A DNA stretch of 64,000 bases from JAJXUB01 sp047974805 (GCA_047974805.1 JBKECS010000004.1:13621-77620), one strand, 5' to 3'. Shown: positions 15,599-24,814, counted from the stretch's first letter. Numbers and translations are program-made. The notes: a model not told the origin generated them from the letters alone.

Positions 15599-17223
15599 GC
15601 GGGGACCTGGATTCGCCGGCCCAGGCGCAGGGCGAGCACTGCCCCCACGGTGGCCACGAGACCGGCCCCTAAGAAAACCGACTGCACTTGCAGGACCGCG
15701 GCATCGAGCAGGGCCGTGCTGTCGGTCGGGTCCGGCAATGCCGCGACCGCGCTGTAGTAGCGGCGTAGCCCGATACCGGTCAGCAGCGCGAGACCAACGA
15801 CCATGCCCACCATCCGGGTGAGCACGACCAACGCCGAGGCGGTGCCGTGGGCCTGGGTCGGGGCGGCCGCCAGCATGGCGTCGTTGACCGGTGCTATCAC
15901 CAGGCCGACCCCCAGCCCGGCCAAGGCAAGGACGATGGTGGCGCCGGACCCGACCAGAGATCCGCTGCCCCAGCTGGCCATGACGAACAGGGTCGCCGCG
16001 ACCGTTGCCAAACCCGCTGCCCCGATGATCCCTGGACCGACGCGAGTGAGCGACCATCCGCCGAGGAGAGCGCCGAGGGGAACGGCGATGAGGACCCGCA
16101 ACAACAGCATCGCCGCAGCGGTCTCGTCGGCCCCGAGGATCAGCCGTGCCAGCAGCGGCACGTCGACGACGATGGCGACCAGGGCAACCCCGACAATGGC
16201 CGAGGAGGCCAGGGCGAACCCTCCGACTCCGGTGACCGTCCCCCGCGGAATGAGCGGGCGCGCGGCACGGGCGTGCCGCCAGGCATACAGTCCGAGGCAG
16301 GCGGCGGCCAACATCAGGAGCACCCAACCGCCAGGCCCGAGAACCTCCTGCTCGGGGTTGGCTGAGGCAAAAGCAAAGACGAGGAAACCCAGCGAACTGC
16401 CGAGCAGGAAGGCGCCGGGCAGATCGGCCTGCCGCAGCAGCGGTCCGGCAGCCCGCAACGTCCACGCGGCCCACACAGCCAGCAAGGTGACGCCGGCTAT
16501 CCCCATCGGGGTGAGCAGGGTGGCGGTATGCCCGGTCAGCGGGACGAAGGGGCCACCCCACCGGACCGAGGTCAGCAGGGCGTCGGGGGTGTCGATGGCC
16601 AAGAAGACGGCGCCCAGTCCGAGGAGCAGGACGAGGGTGCGCCACGGGTTCACCCGGGCGCCACCGGCGAGCACGATGACGATGAGGCCGAGAAGCACAC
16701 CGAGCACGGCCCCGAGGGAGAAGATGGCTCGCCATCCGCTCCAGGCGACGATGGCCGCGCCGAGCAGGGGTCCGAGGACCGAGCCGAGCTCTTGGACCGC
16801 TCCGACGATCCCCAGCGGCGTGCCACGTCGTCCGGGTGGCCAAAGGTCGGCCACCATGGCGAGCGTCGCCGGGACCAAGCCACCGCCACCGATGCCTTGG
16901 ACCAGCCGGCCGACGACGAGGACGGACAACTCCGTCGCATGGGCGGTGGCCAGAGACCCGAGGACGAAGAGGGCCAGGCAGCCCAGCAGCACGCGCTGGC
17001 GTGGGACGAGGTCGGTCAGTCGCCCGACGAGGGGCAGCACGGCGATGTAGCCGAGCAGGAAGCCAGAAATGATCGGGGTCGCCCGCTGCAACGCGTCGAT
17101 GCTGATGCCGACCCCGGCCATCATGTCGGTCAGGACGAGGACGACGACGTAGGTGTCCGCGGCGGCCAGGGCCACGGCGACGGACGCCGCCGTCAGCAGG
17201 GCCCTAGGGTGCGCTGATGGCAA
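15595..17223 (-). CDS. MFS exporter of the DHA2/P55 (Rv1410c) type
   Basis: The 542-residue, about 14-helix protein has the DHA2 motifs GRLTDLVPRQRVLLG, VVGRLVQGIGGGGLVPATLAMVADLWPPGRRG and LGSVLGPLLGAAIV. It starts (TTG 17223) inside the end of an LprG-like lipoprotein gene, overlapping by 20 bp. In mycobacteria the lprG-Rv1410c pair moves triacylglycerides and lipoglycans to the outer envelope; by order and overlap this is probably the same module. A later start at another codon cannot be excluded. Similar exporters without a lipoprotein partner act on drugs. Confidence 0.82.
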   Translation of the reverse strand: MPSAHPRALLTAASVAVALAAADTYVVVLVLTDMMAGVGISIDALQRATPIISGFLLGYIAVLPLVGRLTDLVPRQRVLLGCLALFVLGSLATAHATELSVLVVGRLVQGIGGGGLVPATLAMVADLWPPGRRGTPLGIVGAVQELGSVLGPLLGAAIVAWSGWRAIFSLGAVLGVLLGLIVIVLAGGARVNPWRTLVLLLGLGAVFLAIDTPDALLTSVRWGGPFVPLTGHTATLLTPMGIAGVTLLAVWAAWTLRAAGPLLRQADLPGAFLLGSSLGFLVFAFASANPEQEVLGPGGWVLLMLAAACLGLYAWRHARAARPLIPRGTVTGVGGFALASSAIVGVALVAIVVDVPLLARLILGADETAAAMLLLRVLIAVPLGALLGGWSLTRVGPGIIGAAGLATVAATLFVMASWGSGSLVGSGATIVLALAGLGVGLVIAPVNDAMLAAAPTQAHGTASALVVLTRMVGMVVGLALLTGIGLRRYYSAVAALPDPTDSTALLDAAVLQVQSVFLGAGLVATVGAVLALRLGRRIQVPA

Positions 17224-17902
17224 CGGTCGAGCCGAAGTCGGTCAGGGTGAGCGTGTAGGTCGAGGTTGCGCCGGGGTAGAAGGCACCGGTGATGGTGGTC
17301 GCCCGGAGCTGATGACCGTCGGCCACCCCGTACTCGACCTGGAAGTCACCGGTGCCGGCGCCGAGGTTGAGCAGAGTGCGGACGGGTTCTCCGGGCAGGG
17401 TCCCGGTGTAGGTCTTGAGGATTTCTTTGCCCTGCCGGCGCGGCTTGCCCGCCTGTGGGTCGCGGGTGGCCACCACGAGATGGGCGATGCCGGTTTTCGG
17501 ATCGAACAGGTCCGACGGGTTGGGTGCTCCGAGGTCAGTCAAGCTGACCGGGGCATAGTCAGGGGTGAAGAGCTTCATCCATGCCGAGTCGCCGATGGTG
17601 ATGACATTGATCGTGCCCGCCACGCCTCTGATCGTCCCGGTGACCGTGCCCTTGAACTTCGGCTCGTCGGGATCAACGACGCCCTGGCCGGCCGCGGCAG
17701 TCACCCCGTTGACGTTGGTCGGCACTGCGGAGGAGCTGAGCGCGATCGTCAGGCCGCCGCCGGCGACGAGGACATCGTGCACCTGCGCCAAGACCTCCTG
17801 CGGACTGGCCGATGGTGTCGCCGCCGGGTCGTCACTGGTGCAGGCACTCGCTGCCAAGGCGGCCAGCGCCGCAGGGACGGCCAGGACGGTGCGTCTGCGC
17901 AT
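17204..17902 (-). CDS. lprG: LprG/LppX-family lipoprotein
   Basis: I take ATG 17902, since TACAGT lies 7 nt upstream in leaderless layout; GTG 17911 is the alternative. The 232-residue protein has RRRTVLAVPAALAALAASAC, a signal peptide with lipobox, then Ser/Thr/Pro-rich DDPAATPSASP and an LppX/LprAFG fold (VPTNVNGVTAAAGQGVVDPD, then GDSAWMKLFTPDYAP, FPGAT-like FYPGATSTYTLTL). In mycobacteria LprG binds acylated lipids for transfer from the partner MFS exporter. The downstream P55-type gene overlaps by 20 bp. clpB lies upstream on the same strand, separated by 52 bp. Confidence 0.8.
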   Translation of the reverse strand: MRRRTVLAVPAALAALAASACTSDDPAATPSASPQEVLAQVHDVLVAGGGLTIALSSSAVPTNVNGVTAAAGQGVVDPDEPKFKGTVTGTIRGVAGTINVITIGDSAWMKLFTPDYAPVSLTDLGAPNPSDLFDPKTGIAHLVVATRDPQAGKPRRQGKEILKTYTGTLPGEPVRTLLNLGAGTGDFQVEYGVADGHQLRATTITGAFYPGATSTYTLTLTDFGSTVAISAP

Positions 17903-17909
17903 GGCCGTC

Positions 17910-17915
17910 ACTGTA
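17910..17915 (-). promoter_or_regulatory. Leaderless -10 box of lprG
   Basis: TACAGT on the minus strand (17915 to 17910) fits TANNNT and lies 7 nt before ATG 17902. No ribosome-binding site is visible for this start. Confidence 0.45.
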
Positions 17916-17954
17916 ACTGCCGGACCCGCCAGGCTGGAACGCGGCGCCCACCGC

Positions 17955-20528
17955 TCAGTTGGTGATACTCAGCGTTTCGCCGTCGCGGTCCACCGTGAGG
18001 GTGTCGCCGTCACGCACCTCGCCGGCCAGGACGGCACGGGCAAGCCGGTCGCCGATCTCCTTTTGGACCAGTCGCCGCAGCGGGCGTGCTCCGTATGCCG
18101 GGTCGTAGCCGGTCTGAGCCAGCCACTCCCGGGCAGCCGGGGTCACGGTCAAGGCGATCCGCCGATCGGCCAGCCGGTGGTCGAGAGCGCGAACCTGCAG
18201 ATCGACGATGTGCCCGAGCTCGTCCATGCTCAGCGGCTCGAACACGACGACCTCGTCCAATCGGTTGAGGAACTCCGGTTTGAAGGAGGCCCGAACCGCC
18301 GCCATGACGGCCTCGTGTTTCGTCTCGGAGTCCAGTGCAGGATCCACCAGGTACTGGGAGCCGAGGTTGGAGGTCATCACGAGGATGACGTTGCGGAAGT
18401 CGACCGTGCGGCCCTGGCCGTCGGTCAGTCGGCCGTCGTCGAGCACCTGTAGGAGGATGTCGAAGGTCTCCGGGTGGGCCTTCTCCACCTCATCGAGCAA
18501 CACCACCGAGTAGGGGCGGCGGCGCACGGCCTCGGTGAGTTGGCCGCCCTCGTCGTAGCCGACGTAGCCAGGCGGGGCTCCGATGAGACGGGCCACGGCG
18601 TGCCGTTCGGAGTATTCCGACATGTCGATCCGGACCATGGCCCGCTCGTCGTCGAAGAGGAAGTCCGCGAGCGACTTGGCAAGCTCGGTCTTGCCCACCC
18701 CGGTAGGTCCGAGGAAGAGGAAGGATCCGGTGGGCCGGTCGGGGTCGGCCAGTCCGGCGCGGCTTCGCCGGACCGCGTCGCTGACCGCGCGGACTGCCTC
18801 GATCTGGCCGATCAAGCGGCTGCCTATGATCGATTCCATGCTCAGCAGCTTCTCGGTCTCACCTTGCAGGAGCCGTCCCGCGGGGATACCGGTCCACGAG
18901 GAGATGACTTCGGCGATGTCGTCGGCACCGACGCGCTCCTTGACCATCAGGTCGGCATCGTTGATTCCGGCAGCCACCTCGGCCTCGTTGGCCTGAGCCA
19001 GCTGGGTTTCCAGGGCCGGGATCTCGCCATACAGCAGCCGCGAGGCCCCCTCGTAGTCGCCGTCGCGTTGCATACGTTCCGCTTGGGTGCGCAGCTCATC
19101 CAGGTGAGCCTTGAGCTCGCCGACCCGGTTGAGGCCAGACTTCTCGCTCTCCCAACGGGCGGTTAGGGCGGCGAGCTCCTCGGACTTCTCGGCCAGGTCC
19201 GACTGGAGACGCTCGAGTCGTTCCTTGGAAGCGTCGTCCTTCTCCCGCTGCAGGTGCAGCTCCTCCATCTTCAGCCGATCCACCGCCCGGCGCAGTTCAT
19301 CGATCTCCACCGGGGAGGAGTCGATTTCCATCCGCAGGCGCGAAGCGGCCTCGTCGACGAGATCGATGGCCTTGTCGGGCAGCTGTCGGCCGGTGATGTA
19401 TCGGTCGGAGAGGGAGGCCGCCGCGACCAGGGCGGCGTCTTCGATCTCCACCTTGTGGTGGGCCTCGTAGCGCTCCTTCAGGCCGCGAAGGATGGCGATG
19501 GTGTCCTCCACCGAAGGCTCACCGACGAAGACCTGCTGGAAGCGGCGCTCCAGAGCTGGGTCCTTCTCGATGTTCTCGCGGTACTCGTCCAGCGTGGTGG
19601 CACCGACCAGACGAAGCTCGCCGCGGGCCAGCATGGGTTTGAGCATGTTGCCGGCGTCCATGGCGGAGTCCCCCGAGGCGCCGGCACCGACCACGGTGTG
19701 CAGCTCGTCGATGAAGGTGACGATTTGCCCGTCGGATGCCTTGATCTCCTCCAGGACGGCCTTGAGACGCTCCTCGAACTCGCCGCGATATTTGGCCCCG
19801 GCGAGCATGGCGCCTAGATCGAGGCTAATCAAACGCTTGCCCTTGAGGGATTCGGGGACGTCACCGTCGACAATGCGCTGGGCCAGGCCCTCGACGACGG
19901 CGGTCTTCCCGACGCCCGGTTCGCCGATGAGCACCGGGTTGTTCTTCGTCCGGCGGGAGAGGACTTGGACCACCCTGCGGATCTCCGAATCGCGACCGAT
20001 CACCGGGTCCAGCCGGCCCTCCCGAGCGGCGTCGGTGAGGTCGGTGCCGTACTTGCCGAGGTTGTCGCCGCCTTCGGCAGGTGTTTCCGAGGTGACCTTG
20101 CGACCACCGCGCTGAGCCTCGATCGCGGCTTCCATATCCTTGGCGCCGCGCCCTTCCACAGCCGCGAGGTCGCCGTTCTCGGCGAGGGCGAGCAGGAGCA
20201 GGTCGACGGCCAGGAACGCGTCGCCCTTGGCTCGCATGAGGGTGTCCGCACGCTGCAACACCGCCAAAGCGGCACGGCCGAAGCCCGGCGCCTGCGCGCT
20301 GTCCCCCGTCGTCGACGGCAGGGCCCGGATCCTGGCGTCGGCCTGGCCGAGGACGTGCCCGGCTCCGGTCCCGGCTGCCTGGAGCAGCAGGTCACATTGT
20401 GGGGTGTCCAACTGGATCAGGGCGCTGACGATGTGATCGGGGGTGATTTCCGGGTTGCCGTTGGTCTGCGCCGTGCGTTGGGCGATGGCCAACGCCTCCG
20501 CGACCTTGGTCGTCGGCTTCAGCTCCAT
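17955..20528 (-). CDS. clpB: ATP-dependent disaggregase ClpB
   Basis: The 857-residue Hsp100 protein has the N-domain (residues 1-150, LTTKVAEALAIAQ-like start), first AAA+ module with Walker A GEPGVGKTAVVEGL and TFIDELHTVVGAG, the coiled-coil middle domain (about 410-525, IDELRRAVDRLKMEELHLQR), and a second AAA+ module with GPTGVGKTELAKSL and VVLLDEVEKAHPE. It resolubilises aggregates together with DnaK/DnaJ/GrpE, encoded at 36-39.7 kb. ATG 20528 has GAGGAG upstream. An HspR operator precedes it, so heat-shock repression by the hspR product of this window is expected. Confidence 0.97.
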   Translation of the reverse strand: MELKPTTKVAEALAIAQRTAQTNGNPEITPDHIVSALIQLDTPQCDLLLQAAGTGAGHVLGQADARIRALPSTTGDSAQAPGFGRAALAVLQRADTLMRAKGDAFLAVDLLLLALAENGDLAAVEGRGAKDMEAAIEAQRGGRKVTSETPAEGGDNLGKYGTDLTDAAREGRLDPVIGRDSEIRRVVQVLSRRTKNNPVLIGEPGVGKTAVVEGLAQRIVDGDVPESLKGKRLISLDLGAMLAGAKYRGEFEERLKAVLEEIKASDGQIVTFIDELHTVVGAGASGDSAMDAGNMLKPMLARGELRLVGATTLDEYRENIEKDPALERRFQQVFVGEPSVEDTIAILRGLKERYEAHHKVEIEDAALVAAASLSDRYITGRQLPDKAIDLVDEAASRLRMEIDSSPVEIDELRRAVDRLKMEELHLQREKDDASKERLERLQSDLAEKSEELAALTARWESEKSGLNRVGELKAHLDELRTQAERMQRDGDYEGASRLLYGEIPALETQLAQANEAEVAAGINDADLMVKERVGADDIAEVISSWTGIPAGRLLQGETEKLLSMESIIGSRLIGQIEAVRAVSDAVRRSRAGLADPDRPTGSFLFLGPTGVGKTELAKSLADFLFDDERAMVRIDMSEYSERHAVARLIGAPPGYVGYDEGGQLTEAVRRRPYSVVLLDEVEKAHPETFDILLQVLDDGRLTDGQGRTVDFRNVILVMTSNLGSQYLVDPALDSETKHEAVMAAVRASFKPEFLNRLDEVVVFEPLSMDELGHIVDLQVRALDHRLADRRIALTVTPAAREWLAQTGYDPAYGARPLRRLVQKEIGDRLARAVLAGEVRDGDTLTVDRDGETLSITN

Positions 20529-20604
20529 CTGGTGGTGTCTCCTCGGCAGTTCTCACGATGTCTCGGCTGGCGCCGAACGCTTCCCTCATGCCAACCTTCG
20601 TAAA

Positions 20605-20625
20605 GTTGAGTCTATTCCACTCAAC
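20605..20625. promoter_or_regulatory. HAIR (HspR-binding) operator of clpB
   Basis: GTTGAGT-N7-ACTCAAC is a perfect inverted repeat matching the HAIR consensus CTTGAGT-N7-ACTCAAG at all but the outermost base of each arm. It is 77 bp upstream of the clpB ATG. The same element occurs before dnaK, and hspR is encoded in the dnaK operon. Confidence 0.88.
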
Positions 20626-20633
20626 CTCCCCCC

Positions 20634-21188
20634 GCCTCCGGATTTACGCCACAGGTGAGAAACCCGAGGTTCGCAGGGGAAAGTTTCCCGTGCGAGCCTC
20701 TGGTTTGCCGTGCGAAGCACCTCTCAGCCCGCTAGGCATACAGCCTTAGGCCATCGATACGAGAAGGCAAGCCGGCTCGCTGTCGGCAAGAAGGGCCCCA
20801 TATGCCCAGTCGAAGCGTTGAGGCGTCACGGCCGCCGCCGATCGGCGGCGGAAAGGCCCGCGTATGCCCAGTAGAAGCTCCCCAAGGTCGAATGCAGGGT
20901 TCGGCGACTGCAGGGTTCGGGAGAAGGCGCAGGGCTTGAAGGCAACAGCCGCGCTTGGCAGGACGGCCTGGTTCGGTGCGACTGCGCGGCAGGCCACCAG
21001 ACCCCGCGACCCCACGGTCGGCCTTAAGACCAGGAGGCCTCATAGCCCAGCCCGGTCAGCCTTGACGCCACGGCGACGGCGCCGCTACGCCGTGCTGCCC
21101 GGCGACTTCGCTAGAGAAGCCAGAGGTTCGCACGGGAAACTTTCCCGCGCGAACCTCGGGTTTGTCACCTGTGGCGTAAATCCGGAGG
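20634..21188. repeat. Long inverted repeats flanking a non-coding block
   Basis: The left arm (about 20634-20706) and right arm (about 21117-21188) are inverted copies over roughly 72 bp with about five mismatches by eye. Each arm itself contains a 35-bp palindrome (20666-20700 and 21123-21157) centred on GGGAAA/TTTCCC with GAGGTTCGC outer arms. The enclosed ~410 bp has no credible gene; it holds a perfect 20-bp palindrome (20832-20851) and three related GGCC...GCCCAG units (about 20791, 20851 and 21032). It occupies most of the 740 bp between the clpB start and the LCP gene end; the right arm may also terminate that gene. No transposase is present. Confidence 0.75.
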
Positions 21189-21269
21189 TTGAGGTAAAAG
21201 GGAGGTTGGGGCGGGGGGAGAGGGAAGGGGAGAGGTAACCAGGTGGTATGACGTCACGAACGGACGATG

Positions 21270-22781
21270 TCAGCAGGCGTCCTTCAGGTCGGTCAGACCA
21301 TCGGTGGGGGTCGGTGAGGTGGTCGGGGTCCCGCCGGATGTTGAGGACGGCGGTGTGGTCGGAGTCCCGGTTGAGGTTGGCGGCGCCGTCGCCGTCTTGG
21401 GCGGCGGATTGATCGCCTCATCGATGAGAGTGCGAATCTTGTCGTAATCCGGACGGCCCGTGTTGACCACCTGATTGGTGACAGGAAGGCTCTTGATGCT
21501 CCCCTGCTGGATGCGCTGGGCTAGCTCGGACCATGCGGAGAGGTCTGAGGCAGGGATGTCGACATCGACGTTGTGTTTGAAGACCGCCGCCAGCTGGCCG
21601 TAGTTGGCCAGAAGGCTCACCGGGTTGGACTGGTTGATCAAGGCGCCCACGAGGCATCGTTGACGCCGCATCCGATCGAAGTCGTCGGACTGGGCCCGGG
21701 ACCGCGCATACCACAGCGCCTGCTCACCGTTGAGGTGCTGCGGGCCAGTCTCGATCCAGTTCTCTTGGCCGTTGGTCCAGATGATCCCGCCGGCACCGTT
21801 GCTCTTGCAGTGCATGCACAGCCGGGACTTGACGTTGACCTCAACCCCGCCCACGGCGTCCACGAGTTGCTCGAACCCTTTGAGGTCGATGATGACGCTC
21901 TGGTTGATTTCCAGCCCGGTGATGTTGCCCAGAGCCCGACGAGTCTCGGTGTACCCCGGCGTGGGGTCGTCGGGGAAAAGGTCCGGGTGGCCCTCCGCCT
22001 CAGTCCACACGCCGTTGAGCAGACAGTTGGTGTTCGTGCCCGTGGCCGGATCGATGCAGTGGAACCCGTCGGGATACAACGTATGCAGCGGGTCATCGGG
22101 CGCGAACGGCACATAGTCCAGGTTGCGGGGCAGACCGATGAGCAGGGTGTCGCCCGACTTCGTGTCGATGCTCGCGATCATCATCGAATCCGAGCGGACC
22201 CCGATCCGGTCGCGACCCGAGTCGGAACCGATGAGCATGACGTTGACCCGCGGCGTGTTCCGCCACGGGTCCTCCGCCTCGGGATCGACGTGAGATCCGC
22301 TGGTTGCCTTGGGGCCGGAGGAAAAGACCGTTTGGACCAGATCTCGCTGGATACCCAGGGTCCGCACCGCGAACGTCGTCGGAATCGCGACGAGGACGGC
22401 GCACAGCGCGGTGAACAGGCGCACGGTCCACCGATCGACACTGGTCAACCGCTCAGGTCGGGTGACCTTGCTGGTCAGCAGGACGGCACCGATCCAGACC
22501 AGGGCGCCGAGCACGGCCACGACCGCGAACATCAGCAGCGCCCTCGAGCTCAGCCCGATGCTCAAGGCTGTGCCCACCACGCCCCCGGACATGACGCGCA
22601 CGGCGACCCAGATGAGGCTGGCCAGGAACAACAGCACCAGGCTGAAGCCCACCAGCGCCGCGCGCGTGCCGAGCAGCCCCGACCCCGGCACCACCGTGCT
22701 GGCCCCCGTATGCAGATAGAACCGCCGGAAGGCGGCGCGGCGGTTCAAACGTCGCGCGCGGCGGGTCACAGGGGCGGTCAT
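21270..22781 (-). CDS. LytR-CpsA-Psr (LCP) family cell-wall ligase
   Basis: The 503-residue protein has four N-terminal hydrophobic segments (about residues 38-155), then an extracytoplasmic LCP domain: VNVMLIGSDSGRDRIGVRSDSMMIASID, TLLIGLPRNLDYVPF, ALWYARSRAQSDDFDRMRRQR. These hold the Arg and Asp residues that bind the polyprenyl pyrophosphate. The C-terminal 50 residues are a Thr/Pro/Ser-rich tail (TATAPPTSTGTPTTPPS). The extra helices make it longer than single-pass LCP proteins. LCP enzymes attach wall polymers such as teichoic acids or arabinogalactan-like glycans to peptidoglycan. An insert with a CMHCKSNGAG cysteine pair is unusual. It is monocistronic. Confidence 0.88.
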   Translation of the reverse strand: MTAPVTRRARRLNRRAAFRRFYLHTGASTVVPGSGLLGTRAALVGFSLVLLFLASLIWVAVRVMSGGVVGTALSIGLSSRALLMFAVVAVLGALVWIGAVLLTSKVTRPERLTSVDRWTVRLFTALCAVLVAIPTTFAVRTLGIQRDLVQTVFSSGPKATSGSHVDPEAEDPWRNTPRVNVMLIGSDSGRDRIGVRSDSMMIASIDTKSGDTLLIGLPRNLDYVPFAPDDPLHTLYPDGFHCIDPATGTNTNCLLNGVWTEAEGHPDLFPDDPTPGYTETRRALGNITGLEINQSVIIDLKGFEQLVDAVGGVEVNVKSRLCMHCKSNGAGGIIWTNGQENWIETGPQHLNGEQALWYARSRAQSDDFDRMRRQRCLVGALINQSNPVSLLANYGQLAAVFKHNVDVDIPASDLSAWSELAQRIQQGSIKSLPVTNQVVNTGRPDYDKIRTLIDEAINPPPKTATAPPTSTGTPTTPPSSTSGGTPTTSPTPTDGLTDLKDAC

Positions 22782-22914
22782 TCACATCTCATTCGATGAT
22801 CGCTGCGGGGGCGGTTGTTTTGGGGTCTGCCAACAGCAGACAGATCTGCCGTAGGGTAACCCACCAACTTGAGCGCTTGGCCGCAAGCCATCGGCGCACC
22901 GGAGCCCGCACGCA

Positions 22915-24645
22915 TCAGGACAAACCAACGATCTCGCCCTCCACATCAAGGTCGATGTGTGCCGCGGCTGGGTCGCGGGGCAGTCCTGGCATGGTGCGCA
23001 TGTCCCCGGCAATGGCGTAGACATAGCCAGCCCCCACGGCGGCCCTCACCTGTTGAACCGGCAAACGCCAACCTGTCGGTGCGCCCAACAGGGCCGGATC
23101 GGAGCTGATCGACAGATGGGTCTTGGCGATCACCACGGACAGCCTCCCATACCCCAATTCCTCGAACCGGGCCAGATCGCGCGCCGCCGCGGGCGCGTAG
23201 TCCACGCCCTCGGCGCCGTAGATGCCGGTCGCCACCGCGAAGATCTTCTCCGTCAGTGGCGCGTCCAGGGGATAGGTAGGGGTGAAGGTCGTCGGGTCGG
23301 CGCACGCCTGGACAACGATGCGGGCCAGCTCAGTGGCCCCCGCTCCACCGTCACACACGTGCGTTGTCACCGCCGCCCGAGCCCCCGCCTCGCGCGCAGC
23401 GCGCAGGATGACCTCGTGCTCGCTGGGGAAGTCCCCGGGGAAGGCGTTGATGGCCACCACCGGAGAAACCCCGAAGGAGCGGACAATGCCCAGATGAGCC
23501 ATGAGGTTCGGTAGTCCAGCCCGGACGTCCTCGGGGTTCTCGGCGAGCATTTGGGCCGGAAGGGGCCGGCCGGCGGCCACGCGATAGTGGCCCGAATGGG
23601 CCTTCAGGGCCCGCACGGTGACGACGAGGACGGCCGCATCGGGGCTCAGCCCAGCGACTCGGCACTTGATGTTGAAGAACCGTTCCGCGCCCATGTCGGC
23701 GCCGAACCCGGCTTCGGTGAGCAGGTAGTCCCCCATCCGTATGCCGACCTGATCGGCCACGACCGAGGAGTTGCCCGTGGCGATGTTGCCGAACGGCCCG
23801 GTGTGGACGAGCACCGGGGTGTGTTCCAACGTCTGCAGCAGATTGGGTTTGAGGGCGTCCTTGAGGATGACCGCCATCGCACCGGCAGCGTGCAACTGTT
23901 CGGCGGTGACCGGCTGACCGGCATACGTGTAGCCGATGACGATGCGACCCAGCCGATCGCGCAGGTCCGCCAGGGAAGTGGCCAGCGCGAGGATGACCAT
24001 GACTTCGGAGGCGGCGGTGATGTCGAACCCGGACTGCCTCGGGAAACCATCGATCCGGGCGCCCAGTCCATTGACGATGTTGCGCAGGCTGCGGTCGTTG
24101 ATGTCGAGCACCCGGCGCCAGGCGATGTTCCGCGGGTCGATGCCCAGATCGTTGCCGTGATGCACACGGTTGTCGATCATCGCTGCGAGCAGGTTGTGCG
24201 CTGCGGTGACGGCGTGAAAGTCCCCGGTTAGGTGCAAGTTGAGCTTGTCCATGGGCACCACTTGGCTGTACCCGGCACCTGCGGCGCCCCCCTTGATCCC
24301 GAACGTCGGCCCCATAGAGGGCTGGCGCAGCGCCAGCACGCTGGACCGGCCGATCCGGGCCAGGCCCTGAGCCAGCCCCACCGCCGTGGTGGTCTTGCCT
24401 TCACCGAACGGTGTCGGGGTCATAGCGGTGATCACGACGTACTTCCCCCGCGGGCGGCCGGTGAGATCATCGGCTGCAGCTAGATCGACCTTGGCGACGT
24501 GGCGTCCATATGGCTCTACCCGGTCTTCTCGAACCCCGGCGGCAGCGGCGACTTCGGCGATCGGCAGCAGGGCGGCGTTGCGAGCGATGTGCAGATCCGA
24601 GGGCATGTTGTCCCGGTCAGAGCCGGGTAACGGCGTCGCCACCAT
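22915..24645 (-). CDS. fhs: Formate-tetrahydrofolate ligase
   Basis: This enzyme forms 10-formyl-THF from formate, THF and ATP. The 576-residue protein shows the P-loop region YVVITAMTPTPFGEGKTTTAVGLAQGL, then RQPSMGPTFGIKGGAAGAGYSQVVPM, LHLTGDFHAVTAAHNLLAAMIDN, and the C-terminal GMRTMPGLP-like TMPGLPRDPAAAHIDLD. ATG 24645 is preceded by AGGGAGG at about 8 nt; ATG 24606 would match the family length more closely. The open frame upstream of the ATG runs through the 28-bp repeat and is not coding. Confidence 0.95.
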   Translation of the reverse strand: MVATPLPGSDRDNMPSDLHIARNAALLPIAEVAAAAGVREDRVEPYGRHVAKVDLAAADDLTGRPRGKYVVITAMTPTPFGEGKTTTAVGLAQGLARIGRSSVLALRQPSMGPTFGIKGGAAGAGYSQVVPMDKLNLHLTGDFHAVTAAHNLLAAMIDNRVHHGNDLGIDPRNIAWRRVLDINDRSLRNIVNGLGARIDGFPRQSGFDITAASEVMVILALATSLADLRDRLGRIVIGYTYAGQPVTAEQLHAAGAMAVILKDALKPNLLQTLEHTPVLVHTGPFGNIATGNSSVVADQVGIRMGDYLLTEAGFGADMGAERFFNIKCRVAGLSPDAAVLVVTVRALKAHSGHYRVAAGRPLPAQMLAENPEDVRAGLPNLMAHLGIVRSFGVSPVVAINAFPGDFPSEHEVILRAAREAGARAAVTTHVCDGGAGATELARIVVQACADPTTFTPTYPLDAPLTEKIFAVATGIYGAEGVDYAPAAARDLARFEELGYGRLSVVIAKTHLSISSDPALLGAPTGWRLPVQQVRAAVGAGYVYAIAGDMRTMPGLPRDPAAAHIDLDVEGEIVGLS

Positions 24646-24726
24646 GCCATCATCCTCCCTGCCAGCACGCACCCGTAGGATCGACACCGTGACAGCCGCT
24701 GGCCGTCGGTGCAACCGCCCCAGACC

Positions 24727-24814
24727 GTCGTGCCCACGCCATGGGAAGGACCGGTCGCAGGCGCAGGAGCGGCTGTTGGGGCTGTTGTCGTGCCCACGCC
24801 ATGGGAAGGACCGG
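24727..24814. repeat. Two identical 28-bp repeats with a 32-bp spacer
   Basis: The 28-bp unit at 24727-24754 is repeated without mismatch at 24787-24814; the period is 60 bp and the intervening 32 bp are unlike the unit. Flanking bases differ, so the repeat ends are sharp. The dimensions resemble a type I-E CRISPR unit, and the unit carries a short CCCA/TGGG dyad, but there are only two copies and no cas genes. The second copy ends 4 bp before the DUF202 GTG start and supplies its GGAAGGA ribosome-binding site. Confidence 0.85.

Noticed and set aside
15599..16843. N-terminal extension of the second MFS protein to 840 residues
   Set aside because: The added part is Arg/Pro/Gly-rich out-of-frame shadow of the upstream MFS gene; GTG 15598 overlaps the stop in the usual way.
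20732..21043. Open reading frames (89-103 codons, minus strand) inside the inverted-repeat element
   Set aside because: No recognisable motif, no ribosome-binding site, overlapping alternatives in other frames, and the region is repeat-rich. Treated as non-coding.
24727..24814. CRISPR array
   Set aside because: Only two repeats and one spacer, no cas gene in the window, and the second repeat serves as the translation-initiation region of a gene. Kept as a repeat, not called CRISPR.
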